NCBI GenBank assembly: GCA_037176705.1
Contig: CM073898.1
Coordinates: 38,939,488 to 39,003,487, forward strand
Reading direction: 5' to 3'
DNA: 64,000 bases
Source: Molossus alvarezi
Lineage: Eukaryota > Chordata > Mammalia > Chiroptera > Molossidae
Shown: positions 1 through 33,251 of the stretch, piece by piece
Numbering within the stretch: position 1 is the stretch's first letter
Layout: each line of letters begins with the position of its first letter
Translations under genes and position numbers: made by a program
The notes under the pieces: model-generated
The model's database searches: none
What the model saw: the letters and a program-made list of their open reading frames with translations, nothing else
What the model was told of the DNA's origin: nothing

Positions 1-646
1 AGTAGCGCTCCAACCCCATTACCACAACCAAGAGTGAATGCAGAAGTTGCCAAATGGCCCCTGGGTGAGGGAGAACAACCCCTCTCCCCTGAATGAGGAA
101 CACTGATTTGTGTGAACTGGTGTCAAAACATTGACCAAAAAAGGTTAAGACATTTCATACACAGGAAATTTAAAGGCTGAGCTGTAAGCCGATTGAAAAA
201 TTCATCCTGAGTCCCTGGGTGGTTTGGCTGGGACGTTTGCTGTCTGCAGTACAAAGGAATACACTACTGTTAAATGTTGAGTGTGAACTCAGGAATTCAA
301 ACTAATGTTCATTAGTCAACACTGAAAAATAAGTTTCAAGCAGTATTTGGTACCGTATCTTGTCCATGAAGCTCAATTCAGAGGATTGCTTTTCTTGTGA
401 CCACTCTTGAAGTTCATTAACTCTTAATTATTAAATTCAGTGATATGCCAACAATTCCCTTTTACTGTATTCTCAATACCAGAATTTCTAGTTGAAGGCA
501 TCCATAAATAATCAGTTTTCCTATTTTGACAGAATTGCTTTGGCATTTAGTGACCAGTGGTGGTGAATTCTTACCTCAAATAAAGCAAAACTAGTTGCTG
601 TATAAAAAAAGCAAGATATTTAATCTTTTACATTTTTAATATAATT
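1..646. other. MTIF2 3' flank / 3' UTR, no further gene seen
   Basis: The segment after the MTIF2 stop (minus strand) contains no recognisable coding exon or repeat. No canonical AATAAA lies on the minus strand here. Two ATTAAA variants occur at 635-640 and 619-624, only about 10-30 nt past the stop, so the real poly(A) site is unresolved. In other mammals RPS27A lies beyond this side, but none of it is visible. Confidence 0.5.
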
Positions 647-22812
<22,166 letters not shown>

Positions 22813-23346
22813 GTTTCTCCTAGAAAAAAGTTTTAAAGTAATATTTTAGTTAATATTTAAATCAAGTTAGCAAATATTAGATATCTATAAAGCAACATAC
22901 TAGAGTTACAATGAATAAAACTGGGTTTCTGCCCTGAAAGAGCTCACAGTCTAATGAGAATTGGGATTCCTTACTAACTACTCTCTAGACATTAAGTGTT
23001 ACTATTGTTAATGTTTCTACTATGATAGAACTGAAATACAGTAACAAACTTATAATAGGATCTTTTTTCACTCTTGAAAAACATCAACTAACCAAATTAC
23101 AAAGAGTGATTTTTCTAAAATACAAATTTAAACTCATCAGTTCTCTGATAAACACCCACCAATGCGCCCCCCCCCCCCATTAATCACCAGTTCAATGTAC
23201 AACTTTAAAACATGCTATATAGGGATTCATTATCTGCCCTCTGCTAACCTCATTGCATCTCTTACACTCTTATAGTCCCCTCATTTCTACCTCCCAGGCT
23301 TTTGTTATTCTTACCCACCTGTAATCTCCAAAGGTTTGTCACCTAT

Positions 23347-23534
23347 TTTTATTTTTTTTTATTGATTGATTTTAGAGGGAGGGAGAGACAGAAAGAAAGA
23401 AAAACATCGATTTGTTGTTCCACTTATTTATGCATTTGTTGGTTGCTTCTTGTATATGCCCTGGCCAGAGATCCAATCGGAAACCTTGGTGTACTAGAAC
23501 AACGCTCTAACCAACTGAACTACCTGGTCAGGGC
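23347..23534 (-). repeat. Older tRNA SINE, subtype III (TTGTTGTTCCACTTATTTATG)
   Basis: Differs from subtypes I and II in its middle (TTGTTGGTTGCTTCTTGTAT) and shares the CCTGGTCAGGGC head. Confidence 0.8.
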
Positions 23535-24000
23535 CTGTCATCTAATTTTGAAAGTTTGCATAAACTCCCTCTACTTGAAATTATCTTTCAATACTCACTA
23601 TTTTTCCCTCCTCTCTACCCCAACCAAAGATGCTTTAAAGAGGGAAGAAGGCACCCAATAAATATCTATTAAATAATGCCTTTTGAATATCATTCTTAGA
23701 ATGAAAGAAGAGTTTATTGAGAGAACACTGCAACAGAACTCTAAATTCCATAGTATAGCTCTTGAGTCTTCTATTCCTTCTGCATCCAAAACTGCATTTC
23801 TACAGCTTTGCTTTTGAATATTTGAGGGAAGTTGCAACTACAATAATGTAAGAAGCACATGTTTTCTCCTCAGCAAACATTTCATGAGCATCAGCTTCCA
23901 GGCAGTGTGTTTGATGTTGTTAATTCAAAGTTTAATAAGCCAGAGGCCCTTGCTTCAGAGTTTACTGTCTTTAAAATGTTCCAATATAATGATTCTCAGG

Positions 24001-24243
24001 CCCTGGCCGGTTTGGCTCAGCGGTTAGAGCGGTAGCCCATGGACCAGAGAGTCCGTTTGGTTCGCTAAGGGCATGTACCTCGGTTGCAGTTCAGCCTCGC
24101 CCCAGTTGGGGTTGTGCAGGTGGCAATGAGTTCATGTGTCTCTCTCACCTCGATGTTTCTCTCTCTCTCCTTTCCTTCCTCTCTCCCTCCCGCTCTATCT
24201 GAAGAAAAAAAACAAATATAAAAATAATAATAATAATAATAAT
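24001..24243 (+). repeat. Ves SINE, subtype I, with (AAT)n tail
   Basis: Duplication AATGATTCTCAGG at 23988-24000 and 24244-24256. Confidence 0.92.
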
Positions 24244-24293
24244 AATGATTCTCAGGTACCTCAAGAATGGAACATTTAAAATATCTTATTTAG

Positions 24294-24563
24294 CCCTGGC
24301 TGGTTTGGCTCAGCGGTTAGAGCGTCAGCCTGTGGTCCGGAGAGGCCCGGGTTCAGTTCCCACTTAGGGCATGTACCTTGGTTGCAGTTTGTCCCTGGCC
24401 CTGGTTGGGTCATGTGGGTGCCAACCACTCGATGTGTCCCTTTCACGTCGATGTTTCTCTCTCTCTCTCTTCCTCTCTCTCCCTCCAGCTCTATCTGAAT
24501 AAAAACTGGAAAAATGTCCTCGAGTGAGGATAAAAAAAAATTTTTTTAATAAAATAAAATAAA
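24294..24563 (+). repeat. Ves SINE, subtype I (stack member 1)
   Basis: Flanked by ATATCTTATTTAG (24281-24293) and ATATCCTATTTAG (24564-24576). Confidence 0.92.
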
Positions 24564-24576
24564 ATATCCTATTTAG

Positions 24577-24840
24577 GCCCTGGACGGTTTGGCTCAGCGG
24601 TTAGAGCGTCAGCCTGCGGTCCACAGAGATCCGGGTTCGGTTCCCACTAAGGGCATGTACCTTGGCTGCAGTTTGTCCCCAGCCCTGGTTAGGTCGTGTG
24701 GGTGGCGGCCACTCGATGTGTCCCTTTCATATCGATGTTTCTCTCTCTTCCTCTCTCTCCTTCCCGCTCTATCTGAGTAAAAAAAAAAAAAAAAAGGAAA
24801 AATGTCCTCGGGTGAGGATAAAAAAAAAATATATATATAT
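24577..24840 (+). repeat. Ves SINE, subtype I (stack member 2)
   Basis: Full length with (AT)n tail, flanked by ATATCCTATTTAG on both sides. Confidence 0.92.
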
Positions 24841-24853
24841 ATATCCTATTTAG

Positions 24854-24952
24854 CCCTGGCTGGTTTGGCTCAGCGGTTGGAGCCTTGACCTGAGGACCAG
24901 AGAGTCCCGGGTTTGGTTCCCACTAGGCATGTACCAAAAAAAAGAAAGAAAG
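24854..24952 (+). repeat. Head-only Ves SINE (stack member 3)
   Basis: Stops at GGCATGTACC with an A/G tail. Followed by AATCTTATTTAG at 24954-24965. Confidence 0.9.
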
Positions 24953-25194
24953 AAATCTTATTTAGGTAGAAGTCCCTGGAATAAGAGTGCTCAGGAAGCA
25001 TGGGACTCCTTAGTAAAATAATAATGATAATAATAATAATTTTAATGAGTCTATAACCATTTGACAAGGACACACATTAATGGAGTAGGAGGAAAGGCTC
25101 AACATGTAGATTAACCAAAGTACAGATATGTAATTGAAGCCGGAATTAGAAAAACACATTGGGGGCAATAATCCAATTATCAAAATTGGGAGTA

Positions 25195-25350
25195 ACCTGA
25201 CTTGCTACTAATTCCAAGCCCTTCACTTTACAGAAAAGGAAAATGTAGCACAGAGAGATAAAAACAAACAAACAAAAAACTCCAATGTCATACCGCTAGT
25301 TAATGGCAGTGAGGTCTAGAATCCAGGCTTTCTGACACCCAATTCGGTGT
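25195..25350 (-). repeat. MIR fragment
   Basis: Reversed MIR features: TTTACAGAAAAGGAAAATGT, then TAGAATCCAGGCTTTCTGAC. Confidence 0.6.
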
Positions 25351-25499
25351 TCTCTCGTCGTTAGGTTATTCATGGAATCTGGAAAAGGATGTTGGGAATA
25401 TGTGGTTGCACTGGTGGAAACGTCTGAATGTAACAGTTGGAAGCCTTGGAACTTATCTGAAAGGTAAAAATAAGTCACTGCTGAAAAAAATTAGATCTG

Positions 25500-26290
25500 G
25501 GGTGGCTTCGCCTTGAACCCGAGGCCAGAAGCCTGGGGGAGACTGGGACTGGGGGGCTGCACCTGCGCGGCGCCTCTGGTTACACACCGCTTCGGTAAGA
25601 ATCAAGTAGGGTCACGCTGGGAATGAGCGCATCACGGAAAAGCTTCCGAAAGCTCAATGTTTATGATTTGTGCCACGGACACTTTAGGCCAAACAATGTG
25701 CACCACCCGGGACGACCCGGCGGAGGGACCCCACTCACTTAGCTCCTACATTAAGGCCCCGGGCGTCTGGCTTCTGAGACTGGGCGGAGATCACCTTCTG
25801 GACGAGGGAGAAGTGCCTGCCCGTCAGTCCGTCTCCGAAACGCTCCCCAGTGGGCTTCCGGTGCCACCGGAAGCGGTTCTTTCCGGAATTCCGAGGTCCG
25901 GTTCGGAGCAGTGGCTGCGGCCGCGAGGCCCAGGGCTGTCTGCGGTCGTCCGGGTGGGCGCCCAGCGTGGGGAACGTGCTTCCACCCGCGGCCTCTTCCC
26001 GGGGCAGCCGCTCTCGGCGATCGCTTCTGCAGGTCCCTTCCTTCCCTGCAAGCAAATTGCCTCTGCTGGGGCTGTGAGCGCCTCCGTGCCTCCCCTGGAG
26101 GGAAAGTTAAACTGGGACGTGTGGGAGAAACGATGGCTCTTACAAGACACTTAACAAGTAGGACAAAATACCGGGACCGTGGCGGTAGAACCGGCGAGGA
26201 CTGGGCAAGGAGCTTTCTCGTTCACAAAGCCAGGGTGGTTCCAGTCCCAGCTCGCTCCCGGTCGCGTAGACCTGGGCACGTTCTGTGAAC
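25500..26290 (-). promoter_or_regulatory. MTIF2: CpG island, MTIF2 promoter and probable 5' UTR exon
   Basis: A GC- and CpG-rich block stands out from AT-rich flanks at the place expected for the MTIF2 start. A good minus-strand donor, CTAA|GTGAGTGG, ends at 25739, so a non-coding first exon ending there is likely; this is inferred. Putative ETS sites cluster at 25854-25900, including a perfect palindrome. Long open frames on both strands (for example 25657-26154) are the usual effect of high GC and have no family resemblance. Confidence 0.75.
25854..25874. promoter_or_regulatory. Palindromic double ETS (GABP/NRF-2-like) site
   Basis: Arms GCTTCCGGTG (25854-25863) and CACCGGAAGC (25865-25874) are perfect inverted repeats around one C. 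Each contains CCGGAAG, the ETS core bound by GABP, a known regulator of nuclear genes for mitochondria. A further TTCCGGAA lies at 25881-25888. Confidence 0.6.
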
Positions 26291-26599
26291 GCTGTCTCCG
26301 TTCTGCGATGGGGTAATGATAGCGCCCGTTTCATAGACTAGCCAAAAGGTTTGTGAGAGCACCGGTTCGTAATAAGAATTTGCTAATGTGATTATTACAG
26401 CCTCCTCCCCAGAGCATTTCCGCAGCTTGATTGGACGTCTTTTGGCCCCATCCCCTTAACCACAACCAACACCGGCGTAAGCATTGTTTTGTCTTCCTCG
26501 TACCCAAGGCTAACGATGTGGTTTGAGTTTCTTACTCAAAAGCATACTTACTGTTATTTCCCTTCCATAGTTTAATCTCCCCATATCCCTTCCTCTTTT

Positions 26600-26796
26600 T
26601 TGTTACTCCTCGCCTAAAGATACTTTTCTATTGATTTTTATTTTTATTTATTTTTTCAATCTATTGATTTTTATAGAGTGTAAGGGGCGGGGGGATTGAG
26701 ATTGGTTGCCTCCCACATGACCCCAAGGGGGGCCCTTGACCAGGAATCTAACCCCGGACCTTTCAGACCAGAGACCCACCTCTAACTGGGCCAGGG
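26600..26796 (-). repeat. Ves SINE, degraded
   Basis: CTCGCCTAAAGATACTTTTC to CTAACTGGGCCAGGGC with several deletions. Confidence 0.75.
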
Positions 26797-26880
26797 CTCC
26801 CTTCCTTTTTATTATGTTTGTCTCCCCAGTGCCTACCACAAAGGTGTGCAATTAGTGTTGCTGAATGATTGAATGGAAAT
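26797..26880 (+). repeat. L2 3' tail
   Basis: TTTGTCTCCCCAGTGCCTAC and TGTTGCTGAATGATTGAATG fit the L2 3' end. Confidence 0.55.
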
Positions 26881-27190
26881 CTCTTTCCTGGAAATCTTTT
26901 TAATGAACCTAACACATACTCGAAAACAACTCAAGTTCATTCGAATTGCTGTCATTTTACCTACCATTCACAAATACCCACTAAAGCAATTTCTACAAGA
27001 AATTGTTCTTTGCTCCCTTAATTACCTTGCCAAACAGTTGCAAAATAAGCAGAAATTGGTAGAACTTCAAAGTAGTGGTCATTTCTTTCTTTCCCCAACA
27101 TTAAAGTGGAAATAATCAATACTTTTCTAATAATGAAGATAATACATGCTGATGTAGTAAATTCAAGCACTATATCAAAATATAGAAAAG

Positions 27191-27255
27191 ACTGCCTTGG
27201 CCAGTGTGGTTCAGTTGGTTGGGCATCATCCTGTGCACTGAAAGGTTGCCTGATT
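27191..27255 (+). repeat. Partial subtype II Ves head
   Basis: GCCTTGGCCAGTGTGGTTCA to CACTGAAAGGTTGCC, with no middle or tail. Confidence 0.7.
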
Positions 27256-27320
27256 TGACAAACACTCCCAGTGTCAAATTAGTAATCTAGAGAGCACATT
27301 TTGGTAAGGTCAATTTATTT

Positions 27321-27393
27321 ATTTATTTATTTATTTATTTATTATTTATTTATTTTTATCCTCACCCGAGGACATTTTTCCATTTTTTTGTTC

Positions 27394-27436
<43 letters not shown>

Positions 27437-27594
27437 TCGATGTGAAAGGGACACATCGAGCGGCTGCCACTCGCACGACCAACTAGGGCCGGGGACAAAC
27501 TGCAACCGAGGTATATGCCCTTAGCGGGAACCGAACCCGGGTCGCTCTGGACCGCAGGCCGATGCTCTAACCGCTGAACCAAACCGGCCAGGGC
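27321..27594 (-). repeat. Ves SINE, subtype I, with (TTTA)n tail
   Basis: Duplication AAGGTCAATTTATTT at 27306-27320 and 27595-27609. Confidence 0.93.
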
Positions 27595-27663
27595 AAGGTC
27601 AATTTATTTTTAATATGTGGCTTTGGGAAAATCACTACACCTTAATAATCATAAAAATGATAG

Positions 27664-27905
27664 TGCCCTGGCATGTTTGGCTTAGCGGTTGGAGTGTGGG
27701 CTGGCAGACCAAAGAGTTGCGGGTTTGATTCTGTACCTTGGTTGCAGTTCCCTGTTAGGGTCCTGCAGGAGGCAACCAATAGATGTATCTCTCTCATGTC
27801 AATGTTTCTTTCTCTCTCTCTCTCTCCCCCTCCCTCTCTTCTTCTCTGCCTCCCTCCCACTCTGAATATAAATGGAAAAATATCCTCAGTTGAGGATTAA
27901 AGAAA
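27664..27905 (+). repeat. Ves SINE, subtype I, diverged
   Basis: Small deletion after GATTCTGTACC. Ends TCCTCAGTTGAGGAT. Confidence 0.87.
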
Positions 27906-27965
27906 GAAATAAGTAAATAAAAATTATAGCTATTATTTATATGATGTACTAAGAATGAGGCATTG

Positions 27966-28159
27966 TGGAATATAATGAATGAAACAAACTGTTGAACAAA
28001 ATTAACCCAGAGACATAGAGGTGAGGTACAGACTGACAAGCCTCAGAGGAGGGGGGTTGTGGGGGAAGAGATAAACCACAGAACTTACATGCATGCATGA
28101 CCAATGAACATAGACAACAAAGCTGTAACAAAAACAAATAAATAAAATTTTTTTAAAAA
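27966..28159 (+). mobile_element. 5'-truncated L1 3' end, about 190 bp
   Basis: ATAGAGGTGAGGTACAGACT and GCATGCATGACCAATGAACA are L1 3' UTR features, followed by an A-rich tail. Duplication AATGAGGCATTG at 27954-27965 and 28160-28171. Confidence 0.75.
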
Positions 28160-28171
28160 AATGAGGCATTG

Positions 28172-28399
28172 GCCCTGGCTGGTTTGGCTCAGCGGTTAGA
28201 GCGTCCGCCTGCGGTCCGGAGAGACCCGGGTTCGGTTCCCGCTAAGGGCATGTGCCTCGGTTGCAGTTTGTCCCCGGCCCTGGTTGGTCGTGCGGGTGGC
28301 AGCCACTCAATGTGTCCCTTTCGCATCGATGTTTCCCTCTCTCTCTCTTCCTCTCTCCCTCCCACTCTGTCTGTACAAAAAATGGAAAAAAAAAAAAAA
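28172..28399 (+). repeat. Ves SINE, subtype I
   Basis: Inserted exactly at the L1 3' duplication. AATGAGGCATTG recurs at 28400-28411. Confidence 0.93.
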
Positions 28400-28486
28400 A
28401 ATGAGGCATTGTTCTTAGTGCTTGACAGTCATCATCTGAGTAAGTACTTCAAGACTGAATGTCTTAATTTTGCCCATCAATTTTTT

Positions 28487-28723
28487 TTTTAAGTTTCTAG
28501 TGTTTTTTGTTTTTTTTTCCCCTTTATTGATTTTAGAGAGAGAGGAAGTGAGAGGGAGAGAGATAGAAACATCGATGAGAGAAAACATCAATTGGCTGCC
28601 TCCTGCATGCACCCCCACTGGGGATTGGGCCCACAACCTGGGCATGAGTCCTGACCGGGAATCAAACCAGCAACCTCTTAGTGCATGGGTCGACACTCAA
28701 CCGGTGAGCCACACCAGCCGGAC
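28487..28723 (-). repeat. Ves SINE, subtype II
   Basis: Duplication TTGCCCATCAATTTT on both sides. Confidence 0.9.
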
Positions 28724-28759
28724 TTGCCCATCAATTTTAACAAACCAGAGGGATTGCAT

Positions 28760-28865
28760 ATCATTGGGGAAGTTAAATAACTTGCCCAGGTCACAGCCTT
28801 AGTGATTGGTGAGAAAGACCTAAATTCATGTCTGTTTGATTCCAAGGCTGTTTCTTAACCACTTC
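28760..28865 (-). repeat. MIR fragment
   Basis: TAACTTGCCCAGGTCACAGC and GATTCCAAGGCTGTTTCTTA match reversed MIR. Confidence 0.65.
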
Positions 28866-28869
28866 CGTG

Positions 28870-29277
28870 TTTGAAGAACTTGAATTAGAGTTCTTTAGGA
28901 CCTCAATCAGCTTTGAGACTTTTATCTTTTGAACATTTGAATATTAGCATTTTTTCACTTCAATTTGATATCAAATTATACTCCGGATATATGGTAAATC
29001 TTTGTGTTTCCGTTAGTAAGGCAGCTGCTATTAAAGCAACAATTATCTTTATGGAAAACAATAAGAGAAACAACTTTGCATAGTACTTGTGGAAAACATG
29101 ACATTAATCTGTAGGAACCTCTAATAAAAGCCATACCAATACTCATTAAAGATAACTGCGCTGGATTTTCATTAGCAATGAGATTGTTATCTCTTTACAA
29201 CTGACATCCAAATTACACAAAGCTTTTCTGTAGGTTTCCTCTTGAGTCTCATCAAATTATACTTCACTGATTTCTTT
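28870..29277. other. Intergenic, nothing recognised
   Basis: AT-rich unique-looking sequence between MTIF2 and PRORSD1. Confidence 0.5.
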
Positions 29278-29531
29278 TTTATTTTATTTTCTATCCTCAC
29301 CTGAGGACACTTTTGCATTTCTTTTCAGATAGAGCGGGAGGGAGAGAGGGAGGAAGAGAGCAAGAGAAACATCGACATGAGAGAGACGCATTGAGCAGCC
29401 GCCACCTACACAACCCCAACCAGGGCCAGGGACAAACTGCAACTGAGGTACGTGCTCTTAGTGGGAACCGAAACTGGGCCTCTCTGGTCCATGGGCCGGT
29501 GCTCTAACTGTTGAGTTGAACTGGCCAGGGC
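29278..29531 (-). repeat. Ves SINE, subtype I
   Basis: Complete copy, CCTCACCTGAGGACACTTTT to TTGAACTGGCCAGGGC. Confidence 0.9.
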
Positions 29532-29594
29532 TACTTGACTGATTTCTTTTTATACAATTAAATCTCTTAAAAAATTATTTTTGCTATGAAGTCT

Positions 29595-29770
29595 TTGGTT
29601 TCATATTTTCCCAGCTTTATTGCAGTATAACTGACAAAATTGTAAGATATTTAAAGTATACATGTGATGATTTGATTTATTACACATTGTGAAAGGATTC
29701 CCCAGAGTTAATTAACACATCCACCACCTCACATACTTACCTTTTTTCCCCCTTTTTAGTGAGAGCCTCC
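29595..29770 (-). mobile_element. L1 3' UTR fragment
   Basis: AGCTTTATTGCAGTATAACT, CACATTGTGAAAGGATTCCC and ACACATCCACCACCTCACAT match a reversed L1 end. Confidence 0.65.
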
Positions 29771-29995
29771 TGTAGACCATGTAATAACATTGAATATAAG
29801 GTTCCATTCATTAATTTAGTGGTCTAAGGTTCACTAGGTCCAGAAAGTTAGGACAGCTTTGAAGAGGAGCTCACAGCAGGTCTTGCTAGCAAGGCCTCTG
29901 TTTGCTGTGGTTCCCGAATTGCAGTAATTGCCACTTCACCCTGGGCAGCATCTGGAAACAGTTCCTTGTCCAAAGAAAAGCTTCCTTATGATATT

Positions 29996-30229
29996 TTTTT
30001 TTTTTAATTTTTAACTGATTTTGAAGAGAGAGAGAGAGAGACAGACACAGAAACATCAATTTGTTGTTCCACTTACTGATGCATTCAGGGATTGAACCCT
30101 CAACCTTGGAGTTTTAGGACGACACTCTAATCAATTTGTTTTTCCACTTACTGATGCATTCAGGGATTGAACCCTCAACCTTGGAGTTTTAGGACGACAC
30201 TCTAATCAACTGAGTGACCTGGCTAGTGT
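29996..30229 (-). repeat. Subtype III SINE with internal 75-bp tandem duplication
   Basis: Units 30056-30130 and 30131-30205 are nearly identical. The second carries TTGTTTTTCC for TTGTTGTTCC. Confidence 0.85.
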
Positions 30230-30243
30230 GACCTTGCATTTTT

Positions 30244-30490
30244 TTTTTTTTTTATCCTCACCCGAAGATATATTTTCATTTTTTTGTTCAGATAGAACAG
30301 GAGGGAGAGAGAGGAAGAGAGAGATAGAAACATCGATGTGAAAGGGACACATCGAGTGGCTGCCACCCGCACGACCAACCAGGGTCGGGGACAAACCGCA
30401 ACCGAGGCACATGCCCTTAGCAGGAACCGAACCCGGGTCTCTCTGGGCCGCAGGCCGACACTCTAACCACTGAGCCAAACTGGCCAGGGC
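30244..30490 (-). repeat. Ves SINE, subtype I
   Basis: Duplication TGACCTTGCATTTTT at 30229-30243 and 30491-30505, directly abutting the subtype III element. Confidence 0.93.
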
Positions 30491-30840
30491 TGACCTTGCA
30501 TTTTTAAACCAATGTTTTAGTGAACAAAAGAGAAGGAATACTACTACTATGATTAACATAGTTGCCATCTAATACATATGTTGTATTTATATTGTATGAA
30601 ACCAGTATGTTCCCAGGCAAGAAAACAGTGTTTTCACCCATTTCAAATTTTAATTTGGAGATAATTAAATTCAGCCTGCTCACTTACTAAATTTTGTACA
30701 CCTTAATTTTCTTCTTTTTTGAAATCTTTGTTGAAAATACACTTAGTTGTGGAGGCTTGGTTTATATTTCCTTACATTTGTTATATTAATAACATTTTAA
30801 AATCTTTCATACTTGGTTTACACTTCATTTTTAGCAACTT

Positions 30841-31043
30841 ACTTTTTTCTTCAGATAGAGTGGGAAGGAAGAAGACAGGGAGGGGGAGAGAGAGAGACAC
30901 ACACACACATTGATTGATTGCACAACCCCGACCAGGACTGGGGATGAGCTGCAACTGAGGTAGTGCCCTTGACCAGAATCAAACCCGTGACTCTTTGTTC
31001 CTAGGGCCAGCACTGTAACCACTGAGCCAAACCGGCTAGGGCT
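30841..31043 (-). repeat. Ves SINE, diverged
   Basis: Duplication ATTTTTAG.AACTT at both ends. Includes an (AC)n patch. Confidence 0.87.
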
Positions 31044-31288
31044 ATTTTTAGTAACTTGATTTCCTCTCCCTGTTATAAAAATAATATATGATCAACTATA
31101 AATTCTTAGAATATAGAAAATATAAAGAAACATATAAAAATACCCAAAGTTCCATTAGCCAGAGATAACTACCTCGAGAAATGTATCTTTAGCAAGCAAG
31201 ATTTTTGGTTCTCCGCTCTAGTGTGTGGGAAATGGAGCCATGGTCCTGCTCCTCTTGCTTTTTGCCAGTCGATCACACCGATCATTTC

Positions 31289-31496
31289 TTTTTTTTTATT
31301 ATTTTTCTTTTTCCTTTATTGATTTTACAGAGAGAGGAAGTGAGAGGGTGAGATAGAAACATGGATGAGAGAGAACATCGATTGGCTGCCTCCTGCATGC
31401 CCCCCACTGGGGATCGGGCCCACAGCCTGGGCATGTGGCCTGACCAGGAACTGAACTGGCGACCTCTTGGTGCATGGGTCGACACTCAACTACTGA
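31289..31496 (-). repeat. Ves SINE, subtype II, head truncated
   Basis: Ends at ACACTCAACTACTGAACATC, without the last head bases. Confidence 0.83.
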
Positions 31497-31865
31497 ACAT
31501 CTTTCAGTGCACCTTTTTTGGTTTGCTTCCTACCATCCTACAGAGCATCATGCTGTTTCCTATCTGGAACTCTCTTCTCTCCTCTCTTTGCCTTAATTCC
31601 TAATCATCTTTCAGATCTTAGTTTAAGCTTTGCTTCCTCAGAGAGGCCTTCCTTGACCCACTAAGTCCTCCCGGAAACCAGGTGAGATTCCCCTATTATG
31701 AGCTCTCACAACATTGCATGTGTCCTTCTAAGCACTTGCCACTCAGGCAATTTCACATTTGTTTCTGTCATTATTTGATAATATCTGTGTCCTCTAATAG
31801 ACTGTTCGCTCCACAAGGGTCTCTGTTGGTTTTTGCTCACCACTGTACTTCAGGACTTAGCTGAT
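31497..31865 (+). repeat. L2 3' region
   Basis: CTGGAACTCTCTTCTCTCC, CTCAGAGAGGCCTTCCTTGA and CCACTGTACTTCAGGACTTA are L2 features. Confidence 0.75.
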
Positions 31866-31869
31866 CTTC

Positions 31870-32740
31870 AGTTATTTCTTATTAAATTGAACCGAATAAG
31901 GCCCAACTCCCTCCATGTTAGTCTCAGTTTATTATTGAGATTTTCTCCCTTCTCCGTGGGATCATGCAGGAACCTGAGACTGGGAGCCAGGCAGTAGGAC
32001 TGTGGGATTATCATCTTTTCACGGCTCCTCATTGGACAGTGATATTCAGAGGGTACTTGTGCCACATCTGCTTTGGAGGGCTGCCCCAGTTGGACTGCCC
32101 TCCACTGATAGCAGGCACCCATCTTGCTACCCATGGAGGGACAGAGTGCCAACAAGGAACTATTCTCCCCACTCCCATCTTCCCCACCCTCTCTTCTGAT
32201 TCTCAGGAAACTTAGATTTCTTCCTGGATGCATCTGCTTCTCTCTTCCTTATTCTAAGAACTAACCTCCATTTCTCCTGTCCTGGGATGAATCCTCTTTA
32301 GGTGAAACCAGTTTTCATGGAATGGGATTAGGGAAAGAAGATGCTAATACTAATTCGGTGTTTTGGTTTGTTTGTTTCTTAGTTACTCTGTTATACAGGT
32401 CTGTGTGTTTTGAAGCAAAATTGGGGCTATATTGTTTATACAGGACTCTTCTATAATTCATCTTCCCCATTTAGTGAATAGTATTTCCCTATAGCCTTGA
32501 GTATTGACAGTATGACTGAGAATATAGAATTCCCTAGGAAGATGTCATCTAATTTATATGCCCCTTCATGGTGGGATATCCTTCATTTCTTAGGATAGCA
32601 GGTAAGACCTTTTGCCGAGTTCTAGCCTTGTCTCCTGCTAACAGACCTCTCATTTTGCTTTACTATTCATACCAAATCATAATGCCCAGGACACACTGTG
32701 CTTTCCTGCCTCCATCCCTCAGTTCCTGTAGTTTTCTCAG
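31870..32740. other. Intergenic, nothing recognised
   Basis: Unique-looking sequence between two L2-like fragments. Open frames of up to about 120 codons show no family resemblance. Confidence 0.45.
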
Positions 32741-32744
32741 CTGG

Positions 32745-32990
32745 AGAACGTTTTTTTCCTGGCAAATTCCTGCTTATTCTTCAAACTGGTATCATCTTCC
32801 TCTAATGCTTTCCTTGATGCACCCCAGTCTGCTTAGTGCCCTTCCTCGGGCATCTACTATCATTGCACTAGGCATGTTTTTCTTGGATTTATCCCGTGAA
32901 TGTCTCAAGTTCTCTTTGGTTGCTTTTAAGGTCCTTGAGGGGAGAAAGCATGGCACACAGATTGCAGCTAGATCCCTGCACCCCACCCTC
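32745..32990 (+). repeat. L2-like fragment
   Basis: AATTCCTGCTTATTCTTCAA, TGCTTTCCTTGATGCACC and GTCCTTGAGGGGAGAAAGCA; diverged. Confidence 0.5.
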
Positions 32991-33010
32991 AACATCTTGC
33001 TTTCTTTTTT

Positions 33011-33251
33011 TTCCAGTCCTCACCTAAGGATACTTTTTTCCCATTTATCTTCAGCTAGAGAGGGAGGAAGGGAGGAAGGGAGACACACAACTGGCTGCCT
33101 CCAGCATGACCCCAACCAGGGCCAGGGACAAAACTTTGACTGGAATTGAGGGACCGAACTGCAACCAAGGTACATGCCCTTGACCGGAATCAAATCCACA
33201 ACTCTTTGGTCTGCAGGCTGACACTGACCGCTGAGCCAAACCAGCCAGGGC
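33011..33251 (-). repeat. Ves SINE, subtype I, diverged
   Basis: ATCTTGCTTTCTTTTT occurs on both sides. Confidence 0.88.

Noticed and set aside
24001..24965. Regularly spaced repeats suggesting a CRISPR-like or satellite array
   Set aside because: The units are separate SINEs with target duplications, in a mammalian genome.
25657..26154. 165-codon plus-strand frame in the MTIF2 CpG island, with overlapping frames on both strands
   Set aside because: High GC lowers stop frequency; no domain, no splice context and no family resemblance.
32568..33149. 193-codon frame between MTIF2 and PRORSD1
   Set aside because: Runs through L2-like and Ves sequence with low-complexity residues; not a gene.
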